Part shown: positions 60,737 through 64,000 of the stretch, piece by piece | Position numbering within the stretch: position 1 is the first letter of the stretch | Layout of the letters: the number at the start of each line of letters is the position of its first letter | Assembly (NCBI RefSeq): GCF_022374875.2 | Contig: NZ_CP103313.1 | Coordinates: 28,929-92,928, forward strand | Source of the DNA: Mycolicibacterium rufum | GTDB taxonomy: Bacteria > Actinomycetota > Actinomycetes > Mycobacteriales > Mycobacteriaceae | Direction: 5' to 3' | Length of the DNA: 64,000 nucleotides | Notes under the pieces: generated by a model | Databases searched by the model: none | Told to the model about the DNA's origin: nothing | What the model saw: only the letters and a program-made list of their open reading frames with translations | Translations under genes and position numbers: made by a program

Positions 60737-61146
60737 ACGCCGCATCGAAACCCAGTGGCTTGGAGGTGGGCTCCACCAGGCCCTTGTCTCGCGCAGAGCG
60801 CCGGGCACAGGCCGCCCGGGTCCAACCCGAACAAACCCCTGCGGCACCGGCAGCAGAGGCCACATCGCCGCAACCGGACGATGAAAATCCGCCTCCCCGA
60901 CCCGCGTCGGCGGCACCGACACCGAACCAGGACCAGGAGTCGGCAGAGCTGGCAGTGCGGTTGAAGCCCCGGCAACGCAAGGCGAAGAACCCGTTCGCGA
61001 CGCAGCTGCACTCAGGGACGTTGGCGCGACTGGAATGGATCAAAGCGCGCGGATACGTCATCACCGACACCGTGGACGATGCGATCAACACCTACCTGGA
61101 CGGTGCGGGCATCCCCAGGCCAGACCACAACGACCGCATGCCGTGA
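60733..61146 (+). CDS. Small ParB/ParG-like partition partner
   Basis: A 137-residue protein coupled to parA by ATGA. The first 75 residues are rich in Ala/Pro/Gln and disordered, with a basic stretch (SRAERRAQAARV); the C-terminal 60 residues (VRLKPRQRKAKNPFATQLHSGTLARLEWIKARGYVITDTVDDAINTYL) fit a ribbon-helix-helix-like fold with its beta strand at FATQLH. That is the plan of type Ib partners that bind the upstream repeats and stimulate ParA. Inferred from position and shape. Confidence 0.7.
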   Translation: MNAASKPSGLEVGSTRPLSRAERRAQAARVQPEQTPAAPAAEATSPQPDDENPPPRPASAAPTPNQDQESAELAVRLKPRQRKAKNPFATQLHSGTLARLEWIKARGYVITDTVDDAINTYLDGAGIPRPDHNDRMP

Positions 61147-61253
61147 TCAGGTGAGGTGTCAGGACCCTTCATCAGCCCGTAATTGCGGTGAACGTGCTGG
61201 TAGCAGCTGTTCACCCCTAGGGACTGCACGGTAGGTAACTACCGTTTCTGCCC

Positions 61254-61778
61254 ATGCACATCTACGTCGATGAGACCAAGCAGCGCGACTACCTGCTCGT
61301 GGCCAGCGTCCACGTCTCGACGGATCTCACTGGACTGCGCCAGATGGTGCGTGGGCTACTCCTGCCTGGGCAGCGCTACCTGCACATGAAGGATGAGAAA
61401 GACGGCCGCAAACGCACCATCGCTCAGGCCTTCGTCGATGCCGGCGTGCAAGCCACTGTCTACCGCGCCGGTCCTCAACACCGTAACGAACGCCAACGAC
61501 GGTCAGCATGTCTACAAGCCCTCGTTGACGACCACGCCGGGCTGGGCGAGGCGCACATCATCCTCGACGAGGACGAAACGATGGTGAAGTTCGACAACCA
61601 GAAACTCATCGAATACACCCGTGCCGCCGGCTGTCGAGACACCTTGCGCTACGAGCACCAACGCTCCCACGTCGAGGCCCTGCTCGCCGTCCCTGACGCG
61701 ATCGCCTGGTGCTGGGCGAAAGGCGGGCCCTGGCGCACTCTGATCGCTCCAGCGGTCACGGCCATCCGCGACGTCTGA
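61254..61778 (+). CDS. DUF3800-like protein
   Basis: A 174-residue protein that opens HIYVDETKQRDYLLVASVHV and has LHMKDEKDGRKRTIAQAFVD and AHIILDEDETMV, matching DUF3800-like proteins (an RNase H-like fold with YxDE and later acidic residues). They are common on mobile elements; function unknown. The frame is intact and is followed by a hairpin. Confidence 0.6.
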   Translation: MHIYVDETKQRDYLLVASVHVSTDLTGLRQMVRGLLLPGQRYLHMKDEKDGRKRTIAQAFVDAGVQATVYRAGPQHRNERQRRSACLQALVDDHAGLGEAHIILDEDETMVKFDNQKLIEYTRAAGCRDTLRYEHQRSHVEALLAVPDAIAWCWAKGGPWRTLIAPAVTAIRDV

Positions 61779-61797
61779 CCAGGCCCGAGAAAGCGCA

Positions 61798-61837
61798 AAG
61801 CCCGAGCGCCACGGTCGTCCGGCCGGGTCTCGGGCTT
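61798..61837 (+). terminator. Hairpin after DUF3800-like gene
   Basis: AAGCCCGAG (61798-61806) pairs with CTCGGGCTT (61829-61837) over a 22-base loop, 20 bases past the stop. Followed by a T-containing stretch (ACTTCCTG). Confidence 0.7.
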
Positions 61838-61910
61838 ACTTCCTGAAGCTCAACGCAACAGGCACCACGAATAATACGGGCACAAACGTCCGTCTGACAA
61901 CAATCCGACG

Positions 61911-63319
61911 TGCCTCACCTACTTTGAGCGCGTGGCCGGTGGTGGTGCCTCACCTATTTTGAGCGCGTGGTCTAGAAGGCTTGCCCGATGTGGAAGGCAA
62001 GATCGATATGGCTGCGAGGCGGCAGGTAACGAACAAACTGCGAGGTCAGTACCGCAAGGCATCCAAGGCGGACAGGGGCAAGATTTTGGATCGGGTGGTG
62101 TCCACGACCGGGATGGGTCGCTCCACGGCCCGGCGGATGCTGACCGGCCCGAAGCTGCCGGACCCGGCCGCGCAGGTCGATGGGCGCGCGCTGCGGGCGC
62201 GGGGCTTCAGTGACGACGCCAGGGCACTTCTGGAGCACGTGTGGGCGTTGATGGGCATGCCGTGCGGCAAGTACCTGGTGGTCATGCTCGATCTGTGGCT
62301 GCCGTTGCTGGCCGAGGCCGGTGATCTTGACAAGCCGTTCGCCACCAAGGGGGCATCCGCTGAACTCAAGACAATGAGCGCTGCGACCGTGGACCGGTAC
62401 TTGAAACCGGCCCGGGACCGGATGCGGATCAAGGGTATCTCGACGACCAAACCCTCACCGCTGCTGCGGAACTCGATCACCATTCGTACCTGTGCCGATG
62501 AGGCGCCCGATGCCCCGGGGGTGATCGAGGCCGACACCGTGGCGCACTGCGGCCCGACACTGATCGGCGAGTTCGCCCGCACGCTGACGATGACCGACCT
62601 AGTGATTGGCTGGACCGAGAACTGCTCGATCCGCAACAACGCCTCGACGTGGATCCTGGCGGGCATCGCTGAGCTGCAGCAGCGGTTCCCCTTCGACCTG
62701 GTGATCTTCGACTCGGACTGCGGGTCGGAGTTCATCAATCACGATGTCGCGGGCTGGCTGCAGGCCCGCGACATCGCCCAGACTCGCTCGCGGCCGTACC
62801 AGAAGAACGACCAGGCGCATGTGGAGTCGAAGAACCACCATGTGGTGCGCAAACACGCGTTCTACTGGCGCTACGACACCCCCGACGCCCTAGAGCTGCT
62901 CAACCGGCTGTGGAAGCTGGTGTCGCTGCGCCTGAACTTCTTCACCCCGACCAAAAAACCCGTTGGCTACACCACCACCGCAAACGGTCGCCGCAAGCGC
63001 ATCTACGACAAGCCGGCCACCCCGTGGCAACGCCTGCAAGCATCAGGACTCCTTGAAGCACAACAACTCTCGAACGTTGCCGACCGAATCGAGGGCATCA
63101 ACCCGGCCGATCTGACCCGGCAGATCAACACCATCCAAATGCAACTCCTGGATCTGGCCCAGGCCAAGACCGAGGCCCTCACCGCCGCCCGCCACCTCGA
63201 CCTGGAAGCATTGCAACCGTCAATCAACCGATTGGCCACGGCGAAGTAACGCAAGCCCCCACGCGCTCATTATGCGTGAGGCACCAGCTCACCCTTCGCG
63301 CTCACAATTAGGTGAGGCA
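61911..63319 (+). mobile_element. rve-type insertion sequence, complete
   Basis: At the left, TGCCTCACCTACTTTGAGCG at 61911 and TGCCTCACCTATTTTGAGCG at 61946; at the right, on the - strand, TGCCTCACGCATAATGAGCG from 63283 and TGCCTCACCTAATTGTGAGC from 63319. So each end carries two copies of the terminal repeat. The truncated copy at 54615 keeps the right pair. Family not certain; ISNCY-like. Confidence 0.8.
61981..63249 (+). CDS. Transposase with integrase (rve) core
   Basis: About 422 residues. N-terminal HTH part (KILDRVVSTTGMGRSTARRML), then the DDE core: GVIEADTVAHCGPTLIGEF (Asp), LVIFDSDCGSEFINHDVAGW (Asp) and TRSRPYQKNDQAHVESKNHHVVRK (Glu), and a C-terminal beta part (FFTPTKKPVGYTTTANGRRKRIYDKPATPWQRL). 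TTG at 61981, GTG at 61990 or ATG at 62011 may be the start. The frame is intact. Confidence 0.85.
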   Translation: MPDVEGKIDMAARRQVTNKLRGQYRKASKADRGKILDRVVSTTGMGRSTARRMLTGPKLPDPAAQVDGRALRARGFSDDARALLEHVWALMGMPCGKYLVVMLDLWLPLLAEAGDLDKPFATKGASAELKTMSAATVDRYLKPARDRMRIKGISTTKPSPLLRNSITIRTCADEAPDAPGVIEADTVAHCGPTLIGEFARTLTMTDLVIGWTENCSIRNNASTWILAGIAELQQRFPFDLVIFDSDCGSEFINHDVAGWLQARDIAQTRSRPYQKNDQAHVESKNHHVVRKHAFYWRYDTPDALELLNRLWKLVSLRLNFFTPTKKPVGYTTTANGRRKRIYDKPATPWQRLQASGLLEAQQLSNVADRIEGINPADLTRQINTIQMQLLDLAQAKTEALTAARHLDLEALQPSINRLATAK

Positions 63320-63335
63320 CCTCGCAATCAGCGCT

Positions 63336-63377
63336 TTTGAAGCAGTCGCGTCCCAAAGCGCAATTTGAACCAGTCGC
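63336..63377. repeat. Pair of TTTGAA-CAGTCGC repeats
   Basis: TTTGAAGCAGTCGC at 63336 and TTTGAACCAGTCGC at 63364 are direct repeats 28 bases apart with one mismatch. They lie just outside the rve-type IS and look like the end of another, lost IS. Confidence 0.4.
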
Positions 63378-63518
63378 CACAAAAACAGCCATTTTGGCCC
63401 ACCCGAAACGAACAAACCGGCCCGAGTCGGTGCCGTTCAACGCTGTTCTAGAAACAGGCCGGGCACCCTAGGCGTGTCGCGCGTTTCCAAAACGGGTTTC
63501 GATGCGAGGGTGTGCAGT

Positions 63519-63920
63519 ATGGCTCGCCCAAGCAAAGGTGACCGTGCAGCTCACATGGTCAAAACCCATCCGGCCGTCACCCAGCGCCTCGTCGAGAAAG
63601 CCGCCGCCGCGGGCTCCTCTTCGGCGACGCAGTATGTCGCGGACGTACTCGCCCTGTATGCCGGGCTGCCTCAGCATGTCCGCGAACTCACCAGCTCCTC
63701 AGCGCTAACCGTCCCGCGCGCGCTCCAGGCGCTTCGTGGCGATGTCTACGGGCGAATCATGGTCCGCCCGCATCGCGAGGTTTCTGAACGCCTCACAGCA
63801 CAAGCACCCGGTCACAAAGTGCCGCCGCACATTGCCGACATCCTCTCCGTACACGTCGGGCTGCCCGAATACGCCCGCACCCTCGACCACGGCGAGGAGG
63901 TCTTGCCGCTGGCGATGTGA
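63519..63920 (+). CDS. Protein of two tandem small repeat domains
   Basis: 133 residues from ATG 63519 (MARPSKGDRA). Two halves are alike: MVKTHPAVTQRLVEKAAA...QYVADVLALYAGLPQHVREL (about 13-57) and MVRPHREVSERLTAQAP...PHIADILSVHVGLPEYARTL (about 79-120). Each half looks like a strand followed by two helices, as in ribbon-helix-helix or similar DNA-binding proteins, so one chain could mimic a dimer. An upstream frame start at 63474 is less likely. Probably a DNA-binding accessory protein of the plasmid; function unknown. Confidence 0.6.
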   Translation: MARPSKGDRAAHMVKTHPAVTQRLVEKAAAAGSSSATQYVADVLALYAGLPQHVRELTSSSALTVPRALQALRGDVYGRIMVRPHREVSERLTAQAPGHKVPPHIADILSVHVGLPEYARTLDHGEEVLPLAM

Positions 63921-64000
63921 CGACACCAGCGCCAGGCCTCAAATTTTGGCGACGACAAGGCCTTGGCAAATGTGACATCTGAATAGCCGGTGTGCGGACT

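Noticed and set aside
1..64000. tRNA, rRNA or known riboswitch
   Set aside because: No cloverleaf-type GGTTCGANTCC arm with matching acceptor stem and no rRNA-like sequence was noticed by eye; a covariance-model scan could still find small RNAs.

Overview
The window is GC-rich actinobacterial DNA, most likely a large plasmid or an accessory island of a Mycobacterium/Mycolicibacterium-like member of the Mycobacteriales. A ParA gene preceded by clustered ACATGT repeats, a coupled small partition partner, a serine resolvase with its own sites and many insertion sequences (IS) point to a plasmid. A cutinase, an Xre-RES toxin-antitoxin pair and frequent GTG/TTG starts fit the taxon. No rRNA, tRNA, CRISPR array or intact replication initiator was seen.

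Region 1 (about 0.9-26 kb) is a catabolic island for an aromatic compound. The left arm on the + strand holds an N-terminally cut aldehyde dehydrogenase, Rieske oxygenase 1 (alpha+beta), a zinc alcohol dehydrogenase, a class III CoA-transferase, an SCP-x/Ltp2-type thiolase fold, a DUF35 Zn-ribbon/OB protein, a double-hotdog MaoC protein, a small ferredoxin, Rieske oxygenase 2 (alpha+beta), a cupin, a 3-hydroxyisobutyrate-dehydrogenase-like enzyme and a MarR regulator. The right arm on the - strand reads hydratase, acylating acetaldehyde dehydrogenase, HOA aldolase, then alpha/beta hydrolase, Rieske oxygenase 3 (alpha+beta), a Gfo/Idh dehydrogenase, a LigB-type extradiol dioxygenase and a class II aldolase/decarboxylase, with an IclR regulator divergent at the far end. 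Together these can activate a side-chain acid as its CoA thioester, dihydroxylate the ring, remove the side chain by a retro-aldol step, dihydroxylate and cleave a second ring acid, and feed pyruvate and acyl-CoA to central metabolism. The logic resembles ibuprofen (ipf) and p-cumate (cmt) catabolism; the actual substrate is inferred, not shown.

Region 2 (about 26-35.6 kb) is an IS graveyard: an IS1380-type element, an integrase pseudogene, a beheaded indolepyruvate ferredoxin oxidoreductase, an intact cutinase, a beheaded SnoaL-like gene, an IS30 element, IS3 scraps and an IS256 element. A diverged IS256 relative lies inverted at the left window edge.

Region 3 (about 35.6-51.6 kb) is a decayed defence/toxin island. 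IS256, IS110 and IS5 elements have landed in genes whose frames can be rebuilt exactly by removing them: a 411-codon gene next to the Xre-RES pair, a 274-codon gene hit twice, and an ImmA/IrrE-type gene. Also present are a DUF6527 gene with the tail of its ThiF/E1 partner, an HTH protein, a Zn-ribbon coiled-coil protein and a zinc alcohol dehydrogenase with a one-base frameshift.

Region 4 (about 51.7-64 kb) carries a UvrA paralogue, an IS fragment cutting an AraC gene, a DUF202-DUF202-sulfite oxidase cassette lying between two resolvase-type sites, the resolvase, a DUF5677-like protein, the parA partition locus, a DUF3800-like protein, a complete rve-type IS with doubled end repeats, and a protein made of two tandem copies of one small domain.
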